Shown here: one piece after another, positions 18,501 to 25,397 of the stretch
Layout: each line of letters begins with the position of its first letter
How positions within the stretch are numbered: the first letter of the stretch is position 1
Source of the DNA: Flavobacteriaceae bacterium
GTDB lineage: Bacteria; Bacteroidota; Bacteroidia; Flavobacteriales; Flavobacteriaceae
DNA: 42,251 nt
Assembly: GCA_024635765.1 (NCBI GenBank)
Contig: JAGXIE010000088.1
Location: 1 to 42,251, forward strand
Direction of reading: 5' to 3'
The notes under the pieces: model-generated
Database searches by the model: none
Seen by the model: only the letters and a program-made list of their open reading frames with translations
What the model was told of the DNA's origin: nothing
Position numbers and translations under genes: made by a program

Positions 18501-18599
18501 TTTGGGAATTCAGATGGTAAGCTAATTGCCTTGGAAAAAATGCTGGCTTATGGTAAATCACATGGTTTTAATTTTGTAAGTGTAGAAGAGGTTATATAA
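15564..18599 (+). CDS. GH2 beta-galactosidase fused to CE4/NodB polysaccharide deacetylase
   Basis: This 1011-residue bifunctional lipoprotein uses the ATG at 15564, which has a good ribosome binding site (AGAGGAA) and gives a signal with Cys19 in LLGC. Residues about 30-310 are the GH2 sugar-binding and immunoglobulin-like domains (WYRKNFNLS, EVWVNGQKL, GGIYRNVWL). Residues about 315-600 are the GH2 barrel (FLRGVNRHQEYP, VRLSHYPH), with acid/base Glu429 in SLNES and nucleophile Glu489 in VSEYGD. Further beta domains reach about residue 800. A complete NodB domain occupies about 815-1011: TFDDGP (Asp829, Asp830), NHSWDHENG, RPPFGA, SITTMDWDT and IVLLHDF. All five NodB motifs are intact and no frameshift or stop interrupts the joint. 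The GH2 part should release galactose from galactan oligosaccharides; the CE4 part should remove N- or O-acetyl groups. Confidence 0.92.
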   Translation: MNNFKYILITSICFLLLGCGKNETTYVEKQNFNNNWTFKLLKDAQVDSTYFQNKLHDDNWEKVQLPHTPKIEPVIVNDQWQGICWYRKNFNLSNNLLGKKLFLKFEGAMNIAEVWVNGQKLIEHHGGYLPFIVNFTDVANFDKENIVAVRLNNRDNPVTGPKPLEILDFNTYGGIYRNVWLIAKDPLHITDPVGANKRASGGVFVTYPEVSEKAANIQVKTHVKNAYGNAVSFIVKNTLLKGNNVILTELSNEQNLETDKDTEVVVEMQVENPELWSPSTPNLYSLKTEIIQDGILIDQEITRIGIKTMKFVGQYFYLNGKKTFLRGVNRHQEYPYVGYAISDNANYRDAKKIKEAGFDYVRLSHYPHAPSFMDACDELGLIAIDAILGWQYFSEDSTFQKHVFQTARDLIRRDRNHASVIAWEVSLNESWMPEAFIDSLTTIAHQEYPGSQCFTAGWQSYGYDIYLQARQHRLQHYDANLKKPYNVSEYGDWEYYAMNAGLNQDSWSGLLQQDRSSRQLRSVGENALLQQATNLQEAHNDNLNTPAFADGYWVMYDYNRGYADDLEASGIMDIFRLPKPSYYFYQSQRDADDPFGKPMVYIANNWQKNSPLDVRIFSNCEEVELFLNGKSLGRKKPDQNRISSNLNHPPFTFKTDRFIEGKLEAKGYIGDKIVSSHSVQTPETPSKIKIVIDADYEHLQNEANDVFFVHAHVTDNNGTVIPNYSGKIMFKVDGDAELIGENPTNASAGIASILVKTNVNIKDIKITASAEEFLTPETNSVTSDSAFQRIIMDSSALIPKLFLTHHNNSNGFCLVKGDSSKRQVALTFDDGPTDLSLKIIELLNKHDAKGTFFWLGKNLKQNKNIIKEAKKHGHLIANHSWDHENGWELPAEYIWKNQVLKSIEAFELNGAGKPKYYRPPFGAITQKQIDYLATKGITSVLWSITTMDWDTTQNTEQELFQKFKNQLHNGAIVLLHDFDFGNSDGKLIALEKMLAYGKSHGFNFVSVEEVI

Positions 18600-18616
18600 A
18601 TTTTTAATTTAAGTCT

Positions 18617-19675
18617 ATGGTGAATTTTAAAAAATATTCAAAAACAAGTAGTAACATAATTAGAGTCCTTTTAATAGTTGCTATTCAAGTCTCTTATGCT
18701 CAAAATTATATGATAGGTGCAGATCTGTCCTTTGTTAAGGAAGCAGAAGATAATGGCTTTGTTTTTAAAGAAAATGGTCAGCCCAAAGCAGGTATCCAAA
18801 TTTTTAAAGACCATGGCTACAATTGGGTAAGATTAAGATTATTTCACACACCAACAGAACTTCCTAACAATTTAGAATACACTATAGCATTAGCAAAAGA
18901 AGCAAAAAAACGAGGATTCAAATTTTTATTAGATTATCATTATTCCGATACTTGGGCTGATCCTCAAAAGCAATTCTTGCCAAAAGCATGGGAGGGTAAA
19001 ACACAGGGTGAATTAGAATCACTGGTTTATGAGTACACACAAACTACAATGGCAGAATTTCGTAAAGCCGATGTATTTCCCGATATGGTTCAAATAGGCA
19101 ACGAAATTAGTGCTGGCATGTTGTGGCCAAACGGCAAACTACCTGAGAATTGGGATAATTTTGCAGCACTCATACAGGCAGGAATTAATGGTGTTTATGC
19201 TAGCTGCGAGAACAATCCCTGCCCTGAAATAATGATTCATATTGATAAAGGTGGTGATAAACAGTTTACAAAATATTTTTATGATAAATTAAATTCATAC
19301 AATATCAAATATGATGTTATAGGTCAGTCTTATTACCCCTGGTGGCATGGTAGTTTATTGGATTTACGGGAATGCCTTAATTTTACTGCAAATGAATATG
19401 AGAAAAATGTGATTCTCGTTGAAACAGCTTATAATTTTAGGCTACAAGAATATAAAAATAATAAAGCACCATTTCCTGAAACTCCAGAAGGACAAAAAGA
19501 ATTTCTAGAAGAAGTTAACAATATAATCTTAAGTGTTCCCAATGGAAGGGGGATAGGTATATTTTGGTGGGAACCTGCAGCACCAAATAGAGGGTTTGAA
19601 TCACGAACATTCTTTGATGAAGAAGGAAACGTAATGCCAGTTATAAATGTTTTTGATAAATATACAAGGCATTAA
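18617..19675 (+). CDS. GH53 arabinogalactan endo-beta-1,4-galactanase
   Basis: This 352-residue canonical GH53 enzyme has an ordinary Sec signal (IVAIQVSYAQ, cut near residue 29) instead of a lipobox, so it is periplasmic or secreted. Family signatures are MIGADLSFVKEAE, VFKENGQPKAGIQIFKDHG, NWVRLRLFHTP, LDYHYSDTWADPQKQ, acid/base Glu163 in QIGNEISAG, GQSYYPWWHGS, nucleophile Glu269 in LVETAYN and IFWWEPAAPNRGFESRTFF. It hydrolyses internal beta-1,4-galactosyl bonds of type I galactan. It is the last gene of the operon, 17 nt after the GH2-CE4 gene. With the lipid-anchored GH53 it forms a surface/periplasm pair, as in other galactan loci. Confidence 0.95.
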   Translation: MVNFKKYSKTSSNIIRVLLIVAIQVSYAQNYMIGADLSFVKEAEDNGFVFKENGQPKAGIQIFKDHGYNWVRLRLFHTPTELPNNLEYTIALAKEAKKRGFKFLLDYHYSDTWADPQKQFLPKAWEGKTQGELESLVYEYTQTTMAEFRKADVFPDMVQIGNEISAGMLWPNGKLPENWDNFAALIQAGINGVYASCENNPCPEIMIHIDKGGDKQFTKYFYDKLNSYNIKYDVIGQSYYPWWHGSLLDLRECLNFTANEYEKNVILVETAYNFRLQEYKNNKAPFPETPEGQKEFLEEVNNIILSVPNGRGIGIFWWEPAAPNRGFESRTFFDEEGNVMPVINVFDKYTRH

Positions 19676-20046
19676 TTTTTTTAGAACTAACCTTCTCTAA
19701 GACCATTTACAGCAATCCAAGCTAATGTCAAAAAAACAGTTTTAATTTAAACTGAAACCTAGTGAAATTATAAGTTTTACTGACTAAAAATTCGGTAAGG
19801 TATACCTCAAATTAGTTAGATTCAAATGTACCTTCTAAAAGATAATACAGAATAATTCGAATACTAAAAGGTTCGACATTTTTTTGTTCGCTCTACTAAA
19901 CAAGACTCAGGTACATTTTGTGTTTTAGATTTTTTATCTTAACATGGGCTAATAATGGACTAAATATAAAAACAAAAAACCTTAACGAAATAAGGCATGT
20001 ATTCATTCTTATTTAAAAAGCTAAGCCTGTTGTGCTAAATTAATGA
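19676..20046. other. Non-coding stretch between PUL and tRNA-Ser
   Basis: About 370 nt contain no credible gene in any frame; reading the minus strand, every frame is stopped within a few dozen codons. A strong-looking promoter at its right edge fires into it. A near-repeat of AAAAAACCTTAAC (around 19974) and AAAAAACCCTAAC (around 20106) is present. The stretch looks like the scar of a lost gene next to a tRNA. Confidence 0.5.
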
Positions 20047-20075
20047 CAAATATAAGATTATGCTTTTTAAACAAA
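20047..20075 (-). promoter_or_regulatory. Bacteroidota-type promoter without a gene, minus strand
   Basis: On the minus strand TTTG (20072-20075) is followed after 17 nt by TATATTTG (20047-20054), which matches the Bacteroidota -33 TTTG and -7 TAnnTTTG boxes. Just upstream (20078-20095) the plus strand carries GGGGATA twice, a possible operator. No open reading frame of useful length follows in the direction of transcription. Confidence 0.5.
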
Positions 20076-20107
20076 GCGGGGATAATGTGGGGATATTTAT
20101 AAAATAA

Positions 20108-20145
20108 AAAACCCTAACTAATTGGTAAACAATTGTTAAGGTTTT
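20108..20145 (-). terminator. Terminator of tRNA-Ser
   Basis: On the minus strand AAACCTTAAC pairs with GTTAGGGTTT across a 16-nt loop, followed by a T-run (TTTTTTATTTTAT). It begins about 10 nt after the tRNA 3' end, so it terminates the tRNA transcript. Confidence 0.7.
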
Positions 20146-20153
20146 AATTATGC

Positions 20154-20237
20154 GGAGAAAGAGGGATTCGAACCCCCGGAGGTGTGACCCTCAACAGTTT
20201 TCAAGACTGCCGCATTCGACCACTCTGCCATTTCTCC
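20154..20237 (-). tRNA. tRNA-Ser(UGA)
   Basis: This is an 84-nt serine-type tRNA. The acceptor stem GGAGAAA / TTTCTCC is fully paired. The anticodon stem GCAGT / ACTGT frames the loop CTTGAAAA with anticodon TGA. A long variable arm (GAGGGTCACACCTC) and a T-arm GGGGGTTCGAATCCCTC follow. The long variable arm is diagnostic of class II tRNAs. CCA is not encoded. Confidence 0.95.
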
Positions 20238-20334
20238 TTTAGCGGTTGCAAATATAAAATGAATTTTTGATTGCAACCACCTTTTTATCTGTTTTTTTAT
20301 AAAGAATTTTTATGTCTTTATTTAACTGCTGATC

Positions 20335-20375
20335 AATAAAAAAAGCTCCTACAAAATTAATTGTAGGAACTTTTT
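20335..20375 (-). terminator. Terminator of the csbD-like gene
   Basis: Near-perfect arms CTCCTACAA / TTGTAGGAA with flanking A and T tracts on both sides lie about 30 nt beyond the stop codon of the CsbD-family gene. The A-tract on the left gives the T-run on the minus strand. The structure could act in both directions. Confidence 0.8.
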
Positions 20376-20401
20376 CATAGTAATCAGTCACTGTTATTAT
20401 A

Positions 20402-20587
20402 TTACCAATTATCGATTTCCTTTTTCAATTCTTCCTTCGTTTTTCCATAACGCTCTTGCATTTTTCCCGCAAGTTTATCGAAATTGCCTTCTACTTCAGA
20501 ATATTCATCGTCAGTGATTTTTCCGTATTTCTTTTTGAAATCACCTTTGATTTGTTTCCATTTGCCTTCAATCGTGTCTGTATTCAT
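20402..20587 (-). CDS. CsbD family stress-response protein
   Basis: This 61-residue, highly charged small protein is of full family length. It has the CsbD pattern: MNTDTIEGKWKQIKGDFKKK at the start, then GKITDDEYSEVEGNFDKLAG and QERYGKTKEELKKEID. Family members are abundant general-stress proteins of unknown mechanism, often induced by phosphate limitation or osmotic and stationary-phase stress. It is monocistronic: a terminator follows and tRNA-Ser lies downstream. No signal peptide is present, so it is cytoplasmic. Confidence 0.92.
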   Translation of the reverse strand: MNTDTIEGKWKQIKGDFKKKYGKITDDEYSEVEGNFDKLAGKMQERYGKTKEELKKEIDNW

Positions 20588-20769
20588 AATATTGAGATTT
20601 TAGAGTTAATATTTCATTTTGTTTAATTTACAAAATATAGTTATTAATAAATGACCTAAAAACTCTTGATTTTAACTCAAAACATTATTTAATAAATGTT
20701 TAACATTTACCAAAATAAGAAAAACAGTAACTGTTGTGTAATATCGGTATAAAAAATGCTGATATCTTG

Positions 20770-20777
20770 TATCTTTG
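20770..20777 (+). promoter_or_regulatory. Probable -7 box of the DUF3108 gene
   Basis: TATCTTTG matches the Bacteroidota -7 consensus TAnnTTTG exactly and lies 17 nt before the start codon at 20795. A good -33 TTTG at the expected distance is not visible. Confidence 0.45.
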
Positions 20778-20794
20778 ATTCCAAATATTAAACT

Positions 20795-21559
20795 ATGAGA
20801 TATTTTATAATCATTTGCGCTGTTTTATCGAACACATTTCTAAATGCCCAAAACACGTCTATTGGGAGTAATGAAAAACTAATATTTTCTGCATCGTATA
20901 ATATGTCTGGATTATTGACCGAAATTGCCCAGGTAACAATGGAAACTAGTGAAGTCAATACATCCAAAACGACGTTGCTAAAATTAAAATGTACCGCAGC
21001 AACCTACTCTAGTTTTGATAATTATTTTAAAATAAGAGATTTGTACGAAAGCTATGTGAATCCAACCTCATTGACTCCATATTTATACAAACGGGATATC
21101 AATGAAGGGAATTACTATAAATTTGAACAATATAAGTACAATCGAAAAACCAATTCTGTCAGCAGTACGATGAAAAAGAAAAAGACAGAACAGAACAAAA
21201 CGGTAAAAATCGGCTCTAGTACTAGAGATATTGTATCCACCATATATCATATTAGAAATTTAGACATCGACAAAGCTACTCCTGGTGATGCCCAAAACTT
21301 CACCTTTCTCTTTGATAATGAAGAATTAATTATCAATGTGATCTACTTAAGAAAAGAAACAATCAATACAAATCTTGGGAAAAAAGAATGCTATAAGCTA
21401 GCTGTGAGCTTAAAAAATGACGATGCACTTAAAGGTACGAACGAGAACTTGTTATGGTTGACAGCTGATGGCAATAAACTGCCTGTTTACGCAAAATTCA
21501 AGATAGCTGTTGGTACTGGAGAATTAAAATTAACATCAGCAACTGGTTTAAAAAATTAA
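20795..21559 (+). CDS. DUF3108 domain-containing exported protein
   Basis: This is a 254-residue protein with a Sec signal peptide (MRYFIIICAVLSNTFLNAQ). The mature part matches DUF3108: GSNEKLIFSASYNMSGLLTEIAQVT, FKIRDLYESYVNP, LYKRDINEGNYYKFEQYKYN, TRDIVSTIYHIRNLD, and near the C-terminus LWLTADGNKLPVYAKFKIAVG. DUF3108 proteins are periplasmic, probably beta-barrel-like, and have no assigned function. The next gene, encoding a small membrane protein, starts 4 nt later, so the two probably form an operon. A TAnnTTTG box sits 17 nt upstream. Confidence 0.88.
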   Translation: MRYFIIICAVLSNTFLNAQNTSIGSNEKLIFSASYNMSGLLTEIAQVTMETSEVNTSKTTLLKLKCTAATYSSFDNYFKIRDLYESYVNPTSLTPYLYKRDINEGNYYKFEQYKYNRKTNSVSSTMKKKKTEQNKTVKIGSSTRDIVSTIYHIRNLDIDKATPGDAQNFTFLFDNEELIINVIYLRKETINTNLGKKECYKLAVSLKNDDALKGTNENLLWLTADGNKLPVYAKFKIAVGTGELKLTSATGLKN

Positions 21560-21563
21560 TTTT

Positions 21564-21947
21564 ATGAGACGATTATTTATTATTCTTGGCTTTATTACTT
21601 CCATATCAGCAGTGGCTCTATCCGTCACTCCGCTATCAAAAATAGCTTACATTCCGGCTGTTGCTGCCTTGGTTTTTGGCCTAATCGCATTTTATTTTTC
21701 CAGGCAAAAGCGATATCCTAAAAAATCAATTCAGCTCATCTTTTTGCTCACTATAATTTCGTTAACTATTACTACGTACAAAACCATTTTTAATGTAGTA
21801 GAAGTTGGTAATGTTGAAGGCTTAGAATTAAAGGAAAAGGAATCGGAAGAGAAAGCAATTGAGGAATTGGAAGACCTGAATCCTGAAGACATTGAATTTG
21901 AATTTGAGGAATCTAATGAATCAAATATTGAAGAATTAATTCACTAA
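21564..21947 (+). CDS. Small membrane protein with acidic tail
   Basis: This 127-residue protein has three likely membrane helices: residues about 4-22, 27-45 and 57-73 (IQLIFLLTIISLTITTY). After them comes a cytoplasmic or periplasmic tail of about 50 residues dominated by Glu and Asp (LKEKESEEKAIEELEDL, EFEFEESNES). I do not recognise a named family. It follows the DUF3108 gene by 4 nt and is probably co-translated with it. The acidic tail suggests a protein-protein or cation interaction, but nothing more specific can be claimed. Confidence 0.75.
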   Translation: MRRLFIILGFITSISAVALSVTPLSKIAYIPAVAALVFGLIAFYFSRQKRYPKKSIQLIFLLTIISLTITTYKTIFNVVEVGNVEGLELKEKESEEKAIEELEDLNPEDIEFEFEESNESNIEELIH

Positions 21948-22035
21948 TATAAAATATCTAACCACAATTAAATAGTGAGAATGCTTCGGTATTCTCTTAT
22001 TTTTTATTTTATTTGTCTGAAATGAAGGCTTATTT

Positions 22036-23070
22036 ATGAAAATATTAATAGTTGTTTCCTTTTTTACAATTGTTGGAACTTGTTCACACAAAAGACATAG
22101 TGAAAAACTTGAAGATGTTAAGAACAATGTCCAATTTGAACAGGAAAGCAATATCAACGAGTTTGCAAATACCATTACCTCTAAAGAACTTAAGTCTATT
22201 GTCCTTGAGCTTTCTTCCAACGATAACCAAGGACGGAGAACGGGCGAGTTCGGCCATAATAGGGCATGCAAGTATTTAAAAGATTTTTATGTGAGCCAAG
22301 GTATTGCATCTCCAATGGGAGGTGATAATTATTACCAACATATTCCAAAGTCATATTTGTCAAATGATCTTAATAGCTCTCAAAACGTGATGGCTTATAT
22401 TAAAGGTTCAGAATTTCCCGAAGAGGTACTAGTGATCTCAGCACATTCCGATCATTTGGGAATAACAGATACTTTGGTCAATCCAGGTGCTGATGACAAT
22501 GGTTCGGGAACTTCTGCCATCATGGAAATCGCCGAAGCATTTAAACTCGCTGAAGAAAAAGGGTTTGGCCCTAAACGAAGCATCCTGTTTTTACATTTTA
22601 CCGGAGAGGAAGAAGGGCTATATGGTTCTCGATATTATATTGAACATCCTGTTTTTTCAATAAATAATACGATTGCAAATCTAAATATTGATATGATTGG
22701 ACGTGTTGATGAGCTCCATAAGGACAACCCGAATTATGTGTATCTCATAGGATCAGACCGTATTAGTACTGAGTTACATTACATTTCAGAAAAAGCAAAT
22801 AATAATTTCACAAAGTTAGATCTCGACTATAAATACAATGCAGAAAACGATCATAATCGTTATTACTATCGTTCTGACCACTACAATTTTGCACAAAACA
22901 ATATACCTATCATTTTCTATTTTAACGGTGAGCACGAGGACTATCATCAACCTACTGATACCGCAGATAAACTCAATTATCCATTATTGGAAAAACGTAC
23001 CAAACTGATCTTCACCACCGCATGGTACATTGCCAACAGCGAAAAACGACTAAATCCAGAAAAAATTTAA
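22036..23070 (+). CDS. M28 family zinc aminopeptidase-like protein, short form
   Basis: This is a 344-residue exported metallopeptidase; the signal MKILIVVSFFTIVGTC may be a lipobox with Cys16. M28 co-catalytic zinc ligands are all visible: His137 in SAHSDHLG, Asp153 in GADDNGSGT, the Glu pair in TGEEEGLYGSRYY, Asp in LNIDMIGR and His in DYHQPTDT. It aligns with the 536-residue neighbour at 23165 from end to end, except that about 190 residues are missing between NYYQ and SQNVMAYIKGSE, where the neighbour carries its PA-domain insert. The two are tandem paralogs 94 nt apart. It probably cleaves N-terminal residues from peptides in the periplasm or at the surface. Confidence 0.9.
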   Translation: MKILIVVSFFTIVGTCSHKRHSEKLEDVKNNVQFEQESNINEFANTITSKELKSIVLELSSNDNQGRRTGEFGHNRACKYLKDFYVSQGIASPMGGDNYYQHIPKSYLSNDLNSSQNVMAYIKGSEFPEEVLVISAHSDHLGITDTLVNPGADDNGSGTSAIMEIAEAFKLAEEKGFGPKRSILFLHFTGEEEGLYGSRYYIEHPVFSINNTIANLNIDMIGRVDELHKDNPNYVYLIGSDRISTELHYISEKANNNFTKLDLDYKYNAENDHNRYYYRSDHYNFAQNNIPIIFYFNGEHEDYHQPTDTADKLNYPLLEKRTKLIFTTAWYIANSEKRLNPEKI

Positions 23071-23164
23071 TTTAGTTAAAGTGTGTTAAATGTATATTCA
23101 TTCAAAACATTATTTCTTTAGTTTTTTGTAATATCGCATTCCTTAACCATTAATAGCAAATTGA

Positions 23165-24775
23165 ATGAAAAAATCGCTCCTGTTTGTTAGTGTCACATTA
23201 GTTCTCCTGAATTGTGGCAGTAACAAAACAAAAACTGCATCCATTACTAAAACGGAAGAAGTTGAAAAAGAAATTTTAACCGATGTAGATCCAACCACGT
23301 ATGGAACAACCATTACTTCTGCAGAACTAAAAGAAATGCTTTACACCTATGCTTCAGATGAGTTTGAAGGTCGTGAAACAGGTGAGAAAGGTCAAAAGAT
23401 GGCTGTGGAATATTTGAAGCAAAAATATGAATCCATGGGCATTCCATCTGCGCTTCCCAATGATGACTACTTCCAAGAGGTGCCATTGGAAAAACAGAAA
23501 TCGCCAGATGTTACCTTGTCAATAAATGAAAAACCATTTTTGAAAAATGAAGATTTTGTAGTTTATGGATCAACAAACACTCAAAACTTTTCTGCAGATA
23601 AAATCGTTTATGTAGGATACGGAATCCATAGCGATAACTATTCTGATTATACCGATCTTGATGTAAAAGGTAAAATTGTCGTTGCAAGAGATGGAGAGCC
23701 GAAAAGTAGCGATGGTATTTTCAATGTTTCCGGCACCACAGAGACATCCAAATGGTCCAACGGTCGTCAGGGACTCTCCTCAAAACGAGATGCCGCAATG
23801 AAAAAGGGTGCGAAAGCTATATTCTTATTGGACTATGGTATGTTTGCTAGATATTTGCCTTATTACAAAGCACAAGATACCTCTGGAACTAGCGGAAGGA
23901 TTTCCCTATCAAACGACACACCGGACATGATTACATTTATAATCAGTGAAGCTATGGGCAAAGCATTGTTCAAAAATATCAATTCGGACTCCAAACCACA
24001 AACTGTTGCTTCTAAAGTATCGGTTGATTTGGTGAGTAATCCAGAGAAATTGGATTCGGAAAACGTAGCTGCTTTCATTAAAGGTTCCGAAAAACCAGAT
24101 GAAATCATTGTGATATCTGCCCATTTAGACCACGAAGGTGTTAAAAATGGAGAGGTTTATAACGGAGCTGATGACGATGGCTCTGGCACTGTTGGCATAC
24201 TTGAAATTGCAGAAGCGTTCAAAAAGGCTGTCGATGACGGTTATACACCTAAACGTTCTATCTTATTTCTGCATGTCACTGGTGAAGAAAAAGGGCTTTT
24301 GGGTTCAAGATATTATACCGATATCGACCCTATTTTCCCGTTGGCAAATACAATGGTCAATTTAAATCTGGATATGATTGGACGAGTTGATGCAAGGCAT
24401 GAAGAAGATAGAAATTATGTATACATCATAGGGTCTGATATGTTGAGTACTGAACTTCACACGGTTTCTGAAGATGTAAATAAAAAATACTCTAACATTA
24501 CTTTAGACTATACTTACAATAATGAAACCGATCCTAATCGTTATTATTATCGTTCTGACCATTATAATTTTGCTAAAAACAATATTCCCGTAATTTTTTA
24601 TTATAATGGAACCCATGATGATTATCATAAACCAACGGACACTCCAGATAAAATTGAGTACGATTTATTGCAGAACAGAGCACGTTTAGTGTTTTATACC
24701 GCCTGGGAATTAGCGAATAGAGACAACAGAATTATGGTAGATGCCCCATCAAAGCCAAAACTAAATAACTTTTAA
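23165..24775 (+). CDS. M28 family peptidase with PA domain, lipoprotein
   Basis: This 536-residue lipoprotein has Cys17 in LLNCGSN. Residues about 45-108 are the N-terminal part of the peptidase. Residues about 109-295 form the PA-type insert (IVYVGYGIHSDNYSDYTDLDVKG, AMKKGAKAIFLLDYG). The zinc-binding core then resumes: His320 in SAHLDHEG, GADDDGSGT, TGEEKGLLGSRYY, LNLDMIGR, YYYRSDHYNFAKNNIPVIFYY and DYHKPTDTPDK. It is a secreted aminopeptidase of the type common in Flavobacteriaceae. It ends in a strong terminator. The short paralog directly upstream suggests a tandem duplication followed by loss of the insert, or the reverse. Confidence 0.93.
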   Translation: MKKSLLFVSVTLVLLNCGSNKTKTASITKTEEVEKEILTDVDPTTYGTTITSAELKEMLYTYASDEFEGRETGEKGQKMAVEYLKQKYESMGIPSALPNDDYFQEVPLEKQKSPDVTLSINEKPFLKNEDFVVYGSTNTQNFSADKIVYVGYGIHSDNYSDYTDLDVKGKIVVARDGEPKSSDGIFNVSGTTETSKWSNGRQGLSSKRDAAMKKGAKAIFLLDYGMFARYLPYYKAQDTSGTSGRISLSNDTPDMITFIISEAMGKALFKNINSDSKPQTVASKVSVDLVSNPEKLDSENVAAFIKGSEKPDEIIVISAHLDHEGVKNGEVYNGADDDGSGTVGILEIAEAFKKAVDDGYTPKRSILFLHVTGEEKGLLGSRYYTDIDPIFPLANTMVNLNLDMIGRVDARHEEDRNYVYIIGSDMLSTELHTVSEDVNKKYSNITLDYTYNNETDPNRYYYRSDHYNFAKNNIPVIFYYNGTHDDYHKPTDTPDKIEYDLLQNRARLVFYTAWELANRDNRIMVDAPSKPKLNNF

Positions 24776-24780
24776 TTTAT

Positions 24781-24818
24781 AAAAGCCTTTCCAATTTTTG
24801 ATTGGAAAGGCTTTTTTT
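24781..24818 (+). terminator. Rho-independent terminator after the M28 genes
   Basis: Thirteen perfectly paired bases (AAAGCCTTTCCAA / TTGGAAAGGCTTT) enclose a 7-nt loop, followed by a T-run. It starts 6 nt beyond the stop codon. Confidence 0.95.
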
Positions 24819-24880
24819 ATCAAAGTTAAAATTATACTAAACAGTAGGTTTTTGATAAAAAATTTCTTATATTTAAAGTT

Positions 24881-24955
24881 GTATTGAGGTGCCGATCATT
24901 GTGGCTGAGATTATACTCATAGTACTTACTCGGATAATGCCGAGCATAGGAATAC
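24881..24955 (+). promoter_or_regulatory. TPP riboswitch (THI element), no thiamine gene downstream
   Basis: The conserved TPP aptamer core is present in order: P1 GTATT / AATAC, P2 TGAG / CTCA, GGTGCC with P3 GCC / GGC, the pyrimidine-sensor loop GGCTGAGATTATAC, and P5 CTCGG-ATAATG-CCGAG followed by CATAGGAA. This matches the CTGAGA and GGATAATGCC signatures that bind thiamine pyrophosphate. A perfect 10-bp hairpin follows 7 nt later, as expected for a transcription-terminating switch. No thi biosynthesis or transport gene follows: the next 40 nt lead straight into the tRNA-His repeat and then degraded DNA. Confidence 0.92.
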
Positions 24956-24962
24956 GACAAGC

Positions 24963-25004
24963 AAAGGGAACTTACAATTTAAAGATTATAGTTCCCTTTG
25001 TTAG
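24963..25004 (+). terminator. Riboswitch expression-platform hairpin
   Basis: Ten perfect base pairs AAAGGGAACT / AGTTCCCTTT across a 17-nt loop lie just 3' of the TPP aptamer. The following bases are T-rich but not a pure T-run (GTTAGTTTC). It probably ends the transcript when TPP is bound. Confidence 0.75.
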
Positions 25005-25043
25005 TTTCATTCATTTACATCCACTTCATTTATATTCACAAAG

Positions 25044-25085
25044 AAAGTCCTCAAATTTCTTTGAAGACTTTAGTTCTGGGTGGAA
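25044..25085. repeat. Left copy of 42-nt direct repeat (att-like, tRNA-His 3' end)
   Basis: These 42 nt are identical to 28554-28595, and the match continues six more bases leftward with one mismatch. The block holds the tRNA-His terminator hairpin (AAAGTCCTCAAA / TTTGAAGACTTT) and the last seven bases of tRNA-His. Here the tRNA sequence stops and is followed by AAAAAACG, so only the 3' tip of the gene was copied. This is what an att site looks like after an element integrates at a tRNA 3' end. Confidence 0.85.
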
Positions 25086-25397
25086 AAAACGCTTCTAATA
25101 TTAATTTTTAGTCTGTTGGCTAACATTGTGATTGCGCGAGAAATCCACACCGAATATGTCTATAAAAAGGAGAAAATTAAATCAAAAATTGGTAGCGGAA
25201 TTAAATAGGATTATGTTGATTCTGACGGTTCAGTACTTTTTCGAAAACGGAACTTTTCATCCGACTAAATTCTATCCATTATCATGAAATAATTTACTCT
25301 GAATCAATAGCGCTCTAAACGTTTAGAAAAGGAGAAAGGTTGTTTTCCTGGTAGAAAATGTTAATCTGCTCAAATCAAAAATCCTGACGGTGCGCTT

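Noticed and set aside
19676-20153. Integrase gene next to tRNA-Ser
   Set aside because: I translated the minus strand looking for a tyrosine recombinase start or catalytic motifs and found only short interrupted frames, so only the promoter is reported.
24889-25098. Possible small protein starting within the TPP riboswitch
   Set aside because: The frame runs through the aptamer, the terminator and the tRNA-His repeat, all explained as RNA or att structures; it has no ribosome binding site.
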